Assembly (NCBI RefSeq): GCF_048263965.1
Contig: NZ_JBLXDO010000012.1
Coordinates: forward strand, 1-64,000
DNA: 64,000 bases
Direction: 5' to 3'
From: Ferrimonas sp048263965
GTDB lineage: Bacteria > Pseudomonadota > Gammaproteobacteria > Enterobacterales > Shewanellaceae
Shown here piece by piece: positions 27,016 through 35,457 of the stretch (position 1 is its first letter; every line of letters starts with the position of its first letter). The notes under the pieces were generated by a model. That model made no database searches. It saw only the letters and a program-made list of their open reading frames with translations, and was not told where the DNA came from. Made by a program: the position numbers and the translations under genes.

Positions 27016-27807
27016 ATGTCAACCACCGGCGAAGAACGCGATGAAAACGCTGTAAACCAAGGACTGACGGCCATTGGAAGAGCTCGATCAAGCTTTTTGT
27101 ATCTGATTGGGCTCATGATTGCCTTTGGAAACTGGAATGATACAAAAGAGATATCCATCACAATTTACCAAGTTATTTTAAAGAGTTTTACTCACCAAGT
27201 AGAAGAAGCAAAAGTACACTCGATAAATGTAGGGAATTACCTGCCCTATATAGAAAAAAGCCTAGGTCCCCCAAGGGTAATCAAACCATCCAAAAACCAC
27301 AAAGGAGTTCAGTTTCGTTACTACCACAATGATAAATATTTACTGACGTTAATGGCGCAAGGCGACCGAATCCAAGGCGTGTTAGTACAAGCGATGAATG
27401 TTGATAGCCCATTGAACTTAGCGGGCCCATTTGCGCCCACGGTGCCTTATACAAACATAAGACTGTCGACACAAAAATTGTCAGAGATTCCCTTTGAAGA
27501 CCCAAGAATCAATTATGACAACCATAACCTGACCTACTACATGGAGCGTCATGAGCTGGATAAAAGTGGCATGTTCCTCGCCTTATACCTTGGCAGAACT
27601 GAGTATGGCGAAGGTGAGCAAGCACTAGGACGAGCGTTGAGTCAGTTATCCACATCAATAAGCGTCAATCCAGAAAGCAGCTATAAAGCAGTGAGGGACA
27701 TTCGAGAATCGTTTTCGCCAAACTTTTACTCTATCTCAGAGTTAAGTAGTGAAACCGTTGCGGAATCACTGCTCACAACCCATGAGATTAAAACACTTTT
27801 CAAGTAA
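27016..27807 (+). CDS. Unknown single-TM protein paired with MltC-like gene
   Basis: 263 residues. A short charged N-terminus (MSTTGEERDENA) leads to one hydrophobic segment near 28-40 (FLYLIGLMIAFGNW), then a long, probably periplasmic alpha/beta region (FRYYHNDKYLLTLMAQGDRI, VPYTNIRLST). There is no convincing Shine-Dalgarno sequence before the ATG. Codon use is A+T-rich like the rest of the island. It may resemble the poorly described ETEC_3214-type proteins, but I cannot confirm this. It lies 24 bases before the transglycosylase gene, so the two likely act together. Confidence 0.65.
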   Translation: MSTTGEERDENAVNQGLTAIGRARSSFLYLIGLMIAFGNWNDTKEISITIYQVILKSFTHQVEEAKVHSINVGNYLPYIEKSLGPPRVIKPSKNHKGVQFRYYHNDKYLLTLMAQGDRIQGVLVQAMNVDSPLNLAGPFAPTVPYTNIRLSTQKLSEIPFEDPRINYDNHNLTYYMERHELDKSGMFLALYLGRTEYGEGEQALGRALSQLSTSISVNPESSYKAVRDIRESFSPNFYSISELSSETVAESLLTTHEIKTLFK

Positions 27808-27831
27808 ACACTTCTAGGAGCTCTATCAAGG

Positions 27832-29196
27832 ATGAAAAGCCTATTAAGAAGCTGCCTCACCGCCTATGCCATGGCTGCCTTAGTCACTGCATCAACCGCA
27901 GTATCTGCCGATAAGCCCCAGACTTACGAGGAGTATCGTGCGCAGCAGCAAGAAGCTATTAACGCATACAAATCAAAGAGGACGGAGAGTTACAATGCAT
28001 TCAGGAGTGATTACATAAAGGCCTATGATGAGTACAGGCTGAATCTTCTAAATCAGTGGGATGTAGTCAAGCAAAGCAGCCAGAAAGTACAGGTCAGCTA
28101 CAGCGAGCAGAATTCAGTGAGAAGCGAAATAGACTTCGAGGGGAATGAAATTCGCATCTCTGTCGTTCACTCATCTGAAGATACACCTTCCACTGACAAG
28201 ATCGTTAAAGCTTTGGAAGAGGTAGCCAGACAAAGCGTAGCGGAAGCCCTGAGTGCAGATCCAGTAGAATCCAAGCTAAGTAACTCAAAACACCCCGGAG
28301 CCACTACCATACCGAGAGCTCCGGCTCTGCATAAAGAAGTATTTGAATCGGAGCAAGCCCCCGGAAAAGCCATAAATGCCATGGTTTCTAAGGCATCAAC
28401 CACAACCAGAAAAAGAGAGTATAACGCCGAGAATCTGGATGCCATGCTCACGCAAATGTCACCAGAACAACCACGAAATAGCCGAGATATAGAGAGCTCC
28501 GAAGGAACACTTACAGGCAATTCATCCGAGGAACTCGAGAAGCGAAAGAAAAAACTCGCCAAAGAGTACAGGAAGAGAGCAGCGGACCCGACAAAAAAGA
28601 GTATCACTACTTACTACATTAAAATGCCAGACAGCAATGAGCTCGAGAAAGCCCAGCCTTTCCTTGCTACCGCACAGGAGGAATCAAAGAAGTGGGGTCT
28701 GGACCTTAACTTGACCCTGGCCATCATGCGAGCAGAAAGCAGCTTCAACCCGATGGCCCGCTCACACATACCCGCATTCGGATTGATGCAAATAGTTCCT
28801 TCAAGTGCCGGGCTGGATGTTAACCAAAAAGTACACCAGCAGTCTTCAATGCCAAGTGCGGATGAACTGTATCAGGCATCTACCAACATCCATTATGGTA
28901 CTGCCTACTTAAACATATTGAATAGTAGCTACTTAAAGGGCATCAAAGACCCTACCAGCAGGCTCTATTGCGTTATATCAGCCTACAACACCGGCGCAGG
29001 AAACGTCTCCAAAGCCTTCACCTACAAAGGTAGAAACGTCAGTGCCGCTGTGAAGGTCATCAATACCATGACCCCAGATGAGGTCTATGACCATTTGATG
29101 ACCAACTTACCCTATAAAGAAACTCGCACCTATCTCAGGAAGGTCAATAACTATAGAAGTGAATATGCAAATTTAACCAAGGACATAAAGCTATAG
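27832..29196 (+). CDS. MltC-like lytic murein transglycosylase with extended N-terminal domain
   Basis: 454 residues. A signal peptide (MKSLLRSCLTAYAMAALVTA) is not followed by a lipobox, so unlike E. coli MltC it is probably soluble in the periplasm. Residues ~30-280 are a highly charged, coiled-coil-rich region (TYEEYRAQQQEAINAYKSKR; LEKRKKKLAKEYRKRAADP). The C-terminal SLT domain matches MltC: catalytic Glu near 302 (IMRAESSFNPMA), FGLMQIVPSSAG, YCVISAYNTGAGNV and ETRTYLRKV. It cleaves the glycan strand to 1,6-anhydromuropeptides, and could open the wall locally for an envelope complex. Confidence 0.88.
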   Translation: MKSLLRSCLTAYAMAALVTASTAVSADKPQTYEEYRAQQQEAINAYKSKRTESYNAFRSDYIKAYDEYRLNLLNQWDVVKQSSQKVQVSYSEQNSVRSEIDFEGNEIRISVVHSSEDTPSTDKIVKALEEVARQSVAEALSADPVESKLSNSKHPGATTIPRAPALHKEVFESEQAPGKAINAMVSKASTTTRKREYNAENLDAMLTQMSPEQPRNSRDIESSEGTLTGNSSEELEKRKKKLAKEYRKRAADPTKKSITTYYIKMPDSNELEKAQPFLATAQEESKKWGLDLNLTLAIMRAESSFNPMARSHIPAFGLMQIVPSSAGLDVNQKVHQQSSMPSADELYQASTNIHYGTAYLNILNSSYLKGIKDPTSRLYCVISAYNTGAGNVSKAFTYKGRNVSAAVKVINTMTPDEVYDHLMTNLPYKETRTYLRKVNNYRSEYANLTKDIKL

Positions 29197-29404
29197 TCCA
29201 TAGCAGGGCAGTGCAGAGATTCCGACCTTTGCACTGCCATAGACTTACTTCAGTAGATGCATCCGCATCGGCCACAACTTGGGCATTCGAGCAGTCCAGA
29301 CAAGAAAAACAGCCCTCCTCCCAGATATGGCGCTCTGCCATAGCCATTGCCCATAAAACCACGTAATGTTGGCCGTCAACGACACCAAAACGAGTGAGAG
29401 TCCC

Positions 29405-29698
29405 ATGTCCGATTCCAACAAGGCGTTTTTCGACCGCGCCAACGCCCATATCCACCTGGCGAATGACCACAACAAGGATCCCGAAATCCAGGCTGGCGAA
29501 GTGAGCGCTTCCTTCATGTGGGCTCTGGCCCGTTACAACGCCTGGTTCGGCGCTTCCGGTTTTAACAGCGCCGAGGAGATGACCGTTCGCAAAGAGGAGA
29601 TGATGGAGTACTACGTGGAAGAGTATCGCAAGATGCTGGAAGCCAACATGAAGGACTACATCGAGAACTTCGACGGCTACATGAAAAATCAGGGCTAA
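29405..29698 (+). CDS. DUF3144-family small protein
   Basis: 97 residues from ATG 29405. The sequence matches the DUF3144 pattern: FFDRANAHIHLANDHNKD, GEVSASFMWALARYNAWFGA, EMMEYYVEEYRKMLEANMKD. It is acidic and helical, with no signal peptide, so probably cytosolic. Function is unknown. G+C content returns here to that of the rest of the chromosome, so this gene marks the right flank of the A+T-rich island. A strong terminator follows. Confidence 0.88.
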   Translation: MSDSNKAFFDRANAHIHLANDHNKDPEIQAGEVSASFMWALARYNAWFGASGFNSAEEMTVRKEEMMEYYVEEYRKMLEANMKDYIENFDGYMKNQG

Positions 29699-29711
29699 GA
29701 ACCCTCTCTCG

Positions 29712-29737
29712 AAAAGCGCCCAGTCGGGCGCTTTTTT
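29712..29737 (+). terminator. Intrinsic terminator after DUF3144 gene
   Basis: Perfect 10-bp stem AAAAGCGCCC / GGGCGCTTTT with a 4-nt loop and a T-run, 14 nt past the stop. Confidence 0.88.
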
Positions 29738-29776
29738 GTATCAAGAATCATTCTCTTATCTGCCCCGCTGATATTT

Positions 29777-29884
29777 TGTGGTTTACCACAATAGACAAAC
29801 TCCCAATTACTCATCGCTCAAAAATCGAACTGCGAAAGAGATCACAAAGCGTTAACCAATCAGAGTGATATGTGGTTTACCACA
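29777..29884. promoter_or_regulatory. Two identical 14-bp palindromes upstream of phsA
   Basis: TGTGGTTTACCACA occurs at 29777-29790 (extended to TTGTGGTTTACCACAA, 29776-29791) and again at 29871-29884. The copies start 94 bp apart, about nine helical turns, so dimers bound at both would lie on one DNA face and could loop. The second copy ends 112 bp before the phsA ATG. The nearest candidate regulator is the FixJ-type response regulator at 19392-20009. The palindromes are seen; the factor is inferred. Confidence 0.6.
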
Positions 29885-29995
29885 ATACCGACCCTTGCCT
29901 GCCCGTTCGACACTGACCCTGACAACTGAGTATCCCTCCCGCTGATCGCTGCACCCGGTGAGCGGGGAGACCCATCAAAATCCAAAAGGGGAATC

Positions 29996-32275
29996 ATGAT
30001 GAAACTCGATCGGCGAACCTTTATGAAAGGGGCCGGGGCAAGCACCGCAGGTTGTGCTCTGGCCAGTCTGCTGCCGGGCACCCTGGGCGCCCTTGAGCAG
30101 ACCGAGCTCAAGGGTTCAGCAATTGAGGTGAAGAGCATCTGTGAAATGTGCTCCACCCGCTGTCCTATCTCCGCCCGCATCGTCAATGGCAAGAATGTCT
30201 CTATCCTGGGTAATGCCAACGCCAAGTCCTTCGGCGGCGCGGTCTGTGCCCGTGGCGGCGCCGGCCACAGCCTGCTGTACGATAAGCAGCGCCTGGTGAA
30301 GCCCCTGAAGCGCGTCGGTGAACGCGGTGAAGGTAAGTGGAAAGAGATCGAGTGGGATGAGGCCTACGCCCTGATCGCCGAAAAGCTTGGCGCAATCAAA
30401 GAGAAATACGGCCCGGAATCCGTCGCCTTCTCCTCCAAGTCCGGCTCCAACCACAAACACCTGTTCCACCTGGCCAAGGCGTTCGGCAGCCCGAACACCT
30501 TCAACCACGGCACCACCTGTCCTACCGCCTATAAAATCGCCGCCTTTGCCATTTTCGGCACCAAGATGAAACGGGATCTGGGCAACTCCAAGTACATCAT
30601 CAACTTCGGACACAACCTCTATGAGGGGATCAACATGTCCGAGACCCGCGGCCTGATGAAAGCCCAGGCAGACCGTGGCGCCAAACTGGTGGTGTTTGAG
30701 CCTCGCTTCTCCGTGGTCGCCGACAAGGGTGACGAGTGGCACGCCATTAAGCCCGGTACTGACGTCACTGTGGCCCTGGCCCTGTGTCACGTGCTGATCA
30801 AGGACAACCTCTACGATAAGGCCTTCATCGAACGCCACGTGGTGGGCTTCGATGAATTTGCCAAAGAGATGGCCGCCTATACCCCAGAGTGGGCCGAGTC
30901 CATCAGTGATGTGCCCGCCGAGGACATTCGCCGCATCGCCCACGAGTACGCCGCCGCCGCCCCCCATGCGGTTGTAGACTTCGGTCACCGTGCCACCTTC
31001 ACCACCGAGGAGTTCGAACTGCGCCGCGCCATCTTCGCCGCCAACGTACTCATCGGTAACATCGAGCGCAAAGGCGGCCTGTATGGCGGTAAGAAAGCCA
31101 AGACCTACAACAAGTTTGCCGGCGCCGATGTCACTCCAGGCCTGTCCAAGCCCAAGGTGGAGATGCCCAAGCCGACCGCCATACGCATCGACATGGTCGA
31201 CAAGCAGTTCGCCATGCTGTGGTCCAACGGCGGCATCTACCAGAGCATCCTCGACTCCGCTCTGGACGGTGTGCCCTACAAGACCCGCGGCTGGGTGATG
31301 AGCCGTACCAACCCGATGCAGACCATGACCGACCGTGCCCGGGTGGTCAAAGCGATGAACGCCATGGATTTCATCGTCAGCTGTGACGTCTATGTCAGCG
31401 AAACCGCCGCCTATGCCGACGTGATTCTGCCTGAGTCCACTTACCTGGAGCGCTCCGAAGAGATCTTCGACAAGTCCGGCAAGAGCCCCGCCTACTACGT
31501 GCGTCAGCCCGTAGTCGAAACCATTGGCGATACCCGACCCTCCTGGCTGATCTGGAAGCAGGTCGCCGACTCCTTGGGCCTGGGTCAGTACTTCCCCTGG
31601 GAGAACATCGAAACCCTGCAACTGTTGCAGGTGAAAAAGGACGCCAAGCTGCTGAATCGCATCAAGCAGGAAGGCTACGTCAGCTTCGGCAAACCTCTGA
31701 TGCTGCGCGAGCCGGAGATGGTGGCCAACTTCGCCGCCCAGTACGACACCGCCCGTCCGTTGGACGCCGATGGCACCTACGCCAGCGCCATGAAGTTCAA
31801 GACCCCCAGCGGCAAGATTGAACTGACCTCCGCCAAGGTGGAGGAGATGGCTCCCGGTCGCGGCATCATCAAGTACCGCGAGGTGAACCTGAAGAAGGCG
31901 GACGAGTTGTTCTTCATTCAGGGTAAGACCGCCATCCACACCAACGGCGCCACCCATAACGTGCCCTATCTGGCCAACCTGATGTCCGACAACGCCGTGT
32001 GGATCCATCCGCTGACCGCCGGCCTGCTGGGGATCAAGAGCGGCGACGCCATCCGCCTGCACAACGACGTAGGCAGTGAAGAGGGTAAGGCCCTGGTGAC
32101 CCCAGGCATCCGCCCGGACACCGTGTTTGCCTACATGGGCTTTGGCTCCAAGAACAAGGAGCTGGCTCGAGCCTTTGGCAAGGGCGTCCACTGCGGCAAC
32201 CTGCTGCCTCATGTCACCGCTCCGGTTGTAGGGATGAACCTGCACACCACCGGGGTGAAAGTGGAAAAGATCTAA
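29996..32275 (+). CDS. phsA: Thiosulfate/polysulfide reductase catalytic subunit (PhsA/PsrA, molybdopterin oxidoreductase)
   Basis: 759 residues, close to Salmonella PhsA. A twin-arginine signal (LDRRTFMKGAG) exports the folded enzyme. A [4Fe-4S] site is given by C49-x2-C52-x3-C56-x27-C84 (CEMCSTRCPI and AVCARGG). Cys near 175 (HGTTCPTAYKIA) is the likely Mo ligand. The C-terminal molybdopterin-guanine dinucleotide domain includes THNVPYLANL and HPLTAGLLGIKSGD. The enzyme reduces thiosulfate, polysulfide or sulfur to sulfide in the periplasm using menaquinol. phsA, psrA and related activities cannot be told apart from sequence alone. It heads phsABC. Confidence 0.9.
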   Translation: MMKLDRRTFMKGAGASTAGCALASLLPGTLGALEQTELKGSAIEVKSICEMCSTRCPISARIVNGKNVSILGNANAKSFGGAVCARGGAGHSLLYDKQRLVKPLKRVGERGEGKWKEIEWDEAYALIAEKLGAIKEKYGPESVAFSSKSGSNHKHLFHLAKAFGSPNTFNHGTTCPTAYKIAAFAIFGTKMKRDLGNSKYIINFGHNLYEGINMSETRGLMKAQADRGAKLVVFEPRFSVVADKGDEWHAIKPGTDVTVALALCHVLIKDNLYDKAFIERHVVGFDEFAKEMAAYTPEWAESISDVPAEDIRRIAHEYAAAAPHAVVDFGHRATFTTEEFELRRAIFAANVLIGNIERKGGLYGGKKAKTYNKFAGADVTPGLSKPKVEMPKPTAIRIDMVDKQFAMLWSNGGIYQSILDSALDGVPYKTRGWVMSRTNPMQTMTDRARVVKAMNAMDFIVSCDVYVSETAAYADVILPESTYLERSEEIFDKSGKSPAYYVRQPVVETIGDTRPSWLIWKQVADSLGLGQYFPWENIETLQLLQVKKDAKLLNRIKQEGYVSFGKPLMLREPEMVANFAAQYDTARPLDADGTYASAMKFKTPSGKIELTSAKVEEMAPGRGIIKYREVNLKKADELFFIQGKTAIHTNGATHNVPYLANLMSDNAVWIHPLTAGLLGIKSGDAIRLHNDVGSEEGKALVTPGIRPDTVFAYMGFGSKNKELARAFGKGVHCGNLLPHVTAPVVGMNLHTTGVKVEKI

Positions 32276-32287
32276 TCGGAGATGGTC

Positions 32288-32860
32288 ATGAAAAAACGCT
32301 ATGTAATGGTGCACGACGAGAACAAGTGCATCGGCTGCCAGGCCTGCAACGTGGCCTGCCGCAGTGAGAACAGCATCCCTGACTCGGTGACCCGCCTGCA
32401 GGTGCGCATCGAAGGCCCGGTGGGCAACTTCCCCAACCTGGCGTACAAGTACCACCGCGTATCCTGTCAGCAGTGTGAAGACGCTCCCTGCGTCAAGGTG
32501 TGCCCCACCGGTGCCGCCTACGTGGGCGACGATGGCATCATCACCATCAACGACAAGAAGTGCGTCGGCTGCCAGTACTGCATCGCCGCCTGTCCCTACA
32601 AGGTGCGCTTCATCAACCCGGAAACCCGGGTTCCGGACAAGTGCAACTTCTGTAAGGACACCCGTCTGTCCCGAGGTGAACAACCAGCCTGTGTCAGCGT
32701 CTGCCCCACCGATGCCCTGGTTTTCGGCGACGCCGCCGACCCAAGCAGTGAAGTGAGCCGTCTGCTGGACACCCAGCCTAACTATCAAGACAAGGTCCAC
32801 CTGGGTACCAAACCCCGTGTGTACCGCATTCCCGGCAAGAAGGGAGGGATCAACGCATGA
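32288..32860 (+). CDS. phsB: Thiosulfate/polysulfide reductase iron-sulfur subunit (PhsB/PsrB)
   Basis: About 190 residues from ATG 32288, six bases after GGAG (an ATG at 32282 is the alternative). It carries sixteen Cys in four clusters of the DMSO-reductase type: CIGCQACNVACR, CQQCEDAPCVKVCPTGA, CVGCQYCIAACPYKV and CNFCKDTRLSRGEQPACVSV, each able to bind one [4Fe-4S]. There is no signal peptide, so it should travel through Tat as a hitchhiker with PhsA. It passes electrons from the quinol-oxidising membrane subunit to the molybdenum subunit. It overlaps phsC by four bases. Confidence 0.93.
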   Translation: MKKRYVMVHDENKCIGCQACNVACRSENSIPDSVTRLQVRIEGPVGNFPNLAYKYHRVSCQQCEDAPCVKVCPTGAAYVGDDGIITINDKKCVGCQYCIAACPYKVRFINPETRVPDKCNFCKDTRLSRGEQPACVSVCPTDALVFGDAADPSSEVSRLLDTQPNYQDKVHLGTKPRVYRIPGKKGGINA

Positions 32861-33804
32861 ATGTACTCTGGGGATCCATGGAACAATACGATCCGGTAGT
32901 GTGGAACTGGATCATCGCGGTCTACCTGTTTATGGCCGGACTCTCCGCCGGCTCCATGCTGGTAGCCATCGGCCTGCGCTGGTACAAGCAGAGCCGCGGC
33001 CTGCCCGTTGACGGCTTGCCGGTCATCAAGGCCTCCGCCGTTATCGGTCCGCTGGCCATTGTGGTGGGCATGGCACTGCTGGTACTGGATCTGACAAAAC
33101 CCTTTGAGTTTTATCTGATTCTCATCAACTACAACCTCACTTCGGTGATGGCTTGGGGTGTGTTGCTGCTGCTGGCCTACATCCCACTGGTGTTCATCTA
33201 CTCCGCCCTGGTGTTTGAGAAGTCCCTGGTGTCGGCCATGCCGTCACTCAAGGGGATCATGGGCGTGTTCCGTGCCATCGAAGGTGGCCTGAACAAGTTG
33301 ATCTTCGCCCTGGCCATCGGCGTCGGTGTCTACACAGGCTTCCTGCTGTCGGCCCTGATCAGCTACCCAATTTTGAACACCGCGGTTCTGCCCGGTCTGT
33401 TCCTCGCCTCCTCTCTGAGCGTAGGCTCCGCGGGTAACATTCTGGTGGCCACCCTGTTCTTCAGTAAGAAGTCCTCGGACTGCATCGAACAGGTGCACCG
33501 CATCGAGTACCCGGTTGCCTTCAACGAAGCGATGCTGCTGGTGCTGCTGTTCGTCGGCCTGAACTTCTCCGGCCCCGCGGCCCAGGCCGCCCTGGCAGCC
33601 ATCAGTGACGGTACCTGGGCCCAGGTATTCTGGGTTGGTGTGGTCGGCATTGGCCTGGGGGTCCCCGTACTCTCCAGCGTCTTCGCCCCCAAATCCTGGA
33701 AACACAGCAAACCCTTCCTGGTGACTGTGGCCAGCTGCACCATCATCGGCGTACTCGCCCTGCGTCACTTCGTGGTCTACGCCGGCCAGATGTACACCAG
33801 TTAA
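32857..33804 (+). CDS. phsC: Thiosulfate/polysulfide reductase membrane anchor, NrfD/PsrC family
   Basis: 315 residues with eight or nine TM segments. It belongs to the NrfD/PsrC group rather than the haem-b cytochrome PhsC of Salmonella: early TM sequence VVWNWIIAVYLFMAGLSAGS, LDLTKPFEFYLILINYNLTS and no paired haem-ligand His. It oxidises menaquinol at the periplasmic side and hands electrons to PhsB. So the complex is closer to Wolinella/Thermus PsrABC than to Salmonella PhsABC. The ATG overlaps phsB (ATGA). A strong terminator closes the operon. Confidence 0.9.
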   Translation: MNVLWGSMEQYDPVVWNWIIAVYLFMAGLSAGSMLVAIGLRWYKQSRGLPVDGLPVIKASAVIGPLAIVVGMALLVLDLTKPFEFYLILINYNLTSVMAWGVLLLLAYIPLVFIYSALVFEKSLVSAMPSLKGIMGVFRAIEGGLNKLIFALAIGVGVYTGFLLSALISYPILNTAVLPGLFLASSLSVGSAGNILVATLFFSKKSSDCIEQVHRIEYPVAFNEAMLLVLLFVGLNFSGPAAQAALAAISDGTWAQVFWVGVVGIGLGVPVLSSVFAPKSWKHSKPFLVTVASCTIIGVLALRHFVVYAGQMYTS

Positions 33805-33823
33805 TCTTCATCCTTGCATAAGC

Positions 33824-33852
33824 AAAGGGGAGGCGTGAGCCTCCCCTTTTTT
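33824..33852 (+). terminator. Intrinsic terminator of phsABC
   Basis: Perfect 11-bp stem AAAGGGGAGGC / GCCTCCCCTTT with a GTGA loop and six T residues, about 20 nt past the phsC stop. Confidence 0.9.
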
Positions 33853-34097
33853 GTATCCGTACCGGGAGCGCTGCCTGAGGATAGACAGGCCGTGGACAGG
33901 CCGAATCTCAACGACGGCCCCCAGGCTCCAGTACCGACACCCTCTGGTAGTGCACAGAAAAAAATCAGGCTCCCGGACACCATAAAGGTAGAGACACCCA
34001 GCATAAACAGCGCTCAGAAGCCCATCCGGGAGAGCAGAACGGCCGCCACCAAAACGAGCAGAGACGCCCATCAGGACAGAGCAATATTGGTAAACAA
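33853..34097. other. Gap between phsC and hydrolase, no confident gene
   Basis: On the minus strand there is a 67-codon frame (33801-34004) with a hydrophobic start (MLGVSTFMVSGSLIFFCALP), but it reads through the phsC terminator and has no ribosome site. A hydrophobic stretch just upstream in the same direction is interrupted by a stop. This may be the remains of a small membrane-protein gene, or chance. Confidence 0.3.
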
Positions 34098-35078
34098 CTA
34101 AGGAGTCAAAAGCTGTCTAAGCCAAGCATCGACCACTGGCCGAACGTCCTCGGACACCACTACCCCCATGTGGCTGAGGCCGGGCAGGACCTCAATCTTC
34201 GCTTCGACCAGGGGCGCCAGGGTAGGCTGGAACTGCTCGGCAACAAAGGCTTCATCTTCACTGCCCACCAGCAGCAGGGTGGGCTGAGTGATGGCGGCCA
34301 GATCCTGTCGGTAATCTCTGGGGGCAAAACCGATCATCAACCGGTAGGAGTAGGTCAGGGTTTCAGTGCCATCACGATAGGGCTCAGGCATATCGAACGC
34401 GATGGCCGGCAGATGAGACAACCGATCAATGCCCAGCCTCTGCAACATGCTCAGTCCAATGATTCTCGCGGTATAGGGGCGAGCCCAACCGCCGGAGTTG
34501 GGCCGAACCGTTGGTGCGTCGTACCTTAAAAAGGGCGCCAGCAGCAAATAGCCGTCCACCAGGACGCCATACTGGCTCCCGGCAAAGCGAATCGCCAGGC
34601 CACCGCCGGAGGAGTGCCCCCCGAGAATCACCCTGGCCCCCGGCTGGTGCTTGCGGATCGCCGCCAGCAGGTCCGCCAGATCATCCTCCAGTTGATTCAC
34701 ATAATCGATGTCTCCACGGCGCATGGGCCAGTCCCCGTGGCCACGAAGGTCTGGGGTGACCACCTGGACAATGCCACTGTCACTCAGATAGCGGGCCAAG
34801 GGATAGAGGTAGCGGCTGTGCCAGCCTGAGCCGTGCAACAGCACCAGTACCAGGTCGGAGTCTGCAGGGTAATGCCTATAGCTGAGTGTGGTGCCATCTC
34901 TGGCGTCAAAGCTCTGCAACCCAGGCAGGGCAGCGTCGTCCAGCCTGAGCTCATCAAAGGCCAGGGACTCTCCTTCGGTATCAGGTGAAGAGGGCGTGCC
35001 CAAGATAACCAGCAATCCGGCCACCATCAGATAGCCACCAATGAAGGTCGCCACAATTCTCAGCGTCATGCCTGACAT
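34098..35078 (-). CDS. Alpha/beta hydrolase, membrane-anchored
   Basis: 326 residues. One N-terminal hydrophobic segment (about 6-26, IVATFIGGYLMVAGLLVIL) is a signal anchor. The hydrolase domain has the oxyanion-loop sequence LLHGSGWHSR, nucleophile elbow GGHSSGGG (Ser near 156), the acid in VGSEDEAFV and the catalytic His in GLSHMGVVV, so the triad is complete. It is in the monoacylglycerol-lipase/lysophospholipase-like group of hydrolases. Substrate unknown; an ester or lipid at the outer face of the inner membrane is plausible. Divergent from the YqfO-like gene. Confidence 0.87.
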   Translation of the reverse strand: MSGMTLRIVATFIGGYLMVAGLLVILGTPSSPDTEGESLAFDELRLDDAALPGLQSFDARDGTTLSYRHYPADSDLVLVLLHGSGWHSRYLYPLARYLSDSGIVQVVTPDLRGHGDWPMRRGDIDYVNQLEDDLADLLAAIRKHQPGARVILGGHSSGGGLAIRFAGSQYGVLVDGYLLLAPFLRYDAPTVRPNSGGWARPYTARIIGLSMLQRLGIDRLSHLPAIAFDMPEPYRDGTETLTYSYRLMIGFAPRDYRQDLAAITQPTLLLVGSEDEAFVAEQFQPTLAPLVEAKIEVLPGLSHMGVVVSEDVRPVVDAWLRQLLTP

Positions 35079-35142
35079 CTCATTGCTCCCCTGGCGTGTG
35101 CTTTACGCTAAAGTATCAAGATACCCCACAGCGAGAAAGACA

Positions 35143-35451
35143 ATGAAGAAACTGGAGTTTTACGTTCCCAAGCCTCACCTTGAGTCAGTGCTGGAAGCGC
35201 TGTTCCATGCCGGAGCCGGACGCATCGGCAACTACGACAGCTGCTGCTGGTACACCAGTGGCACAGGCCAGTTCCGGCCCCTGGAGGGGGCCGATCCCTA
35301 TGTACACAGTGGTGAGCAGGTTCACCGGGAAGAGGAATACAAGGTGGAGCTGGTGTTCCAGGCCTCACTGCAGACCGAAGTGATCTCGGCACTGAAACGA
35401 GCCCACCCCTATGAGACCCCGGCGTATCAGGTGCTCAGCATCGAAACCTGA
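35143..35451 (+). CDS. YqfO/NIF3-insert-like (CutA-fold) protein
   Basis: About 102 residues from ATG 35143. The sequence follows the small YqfO family: KLEFYVPKPHLESVLEALFH, AGAGRIGNYDSCCWYTSGTG, GQFRPLEGADPYVHSGEQ and RAHPYETPAYQVL. This is the CutA-like module that interrupts NIF3 in some bacteria and stands alone in proteobacteria. It is a cytosolic protein of unknown function, possibly metal-binding given the conserved His and Cys. The gene is 6 bases from the convergent CBS-domain gene. Confidence 0.88.
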   Translation: MKKLEFYVPKPHLESVLEALFHAGAGRIGNYDSCCWYTSGTGQFRPLEGADPYVHSGEQVHREEEYKVELVFQASLQTEVISALKRAHPYETPAYQVLSIET

Positions 35452-35457
35452 TCCCAC

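Noticed and set aside
22003..29196. Integrative element or prophage explanation for the island
   Set aside because: No integrase, transposase, tRNA, att-like direct repeats or phage gene was seen at either edge; horizontal origin rests on composition only.
27016..29196. Toxin-immunity or defence pair
   Set aside because: The MltC-like protein has a Sec signal and chromosomal MltC features, and the partner has no immunity or nuclease pattern; nothing points to delivery between cells.
30116..32800. Very long antisense open frame (about 890 codons) opposite phsA-phsB
   Set aside because: It is a by-product of the G+C-rich codon bias of phsAB; the translation is His/Gly/Val-rich low-complexity with no family motif, while the plus-strand reading has full PhsA and PhsB signatures.
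33801..34004. 67-codon minus-strand frame with hydrophobic start after phsC
   Set aside because: No ribosome site, reads through the phsC terminator and has a compositionally odd C-terminus. Kept only as a possible relic in the gap note.
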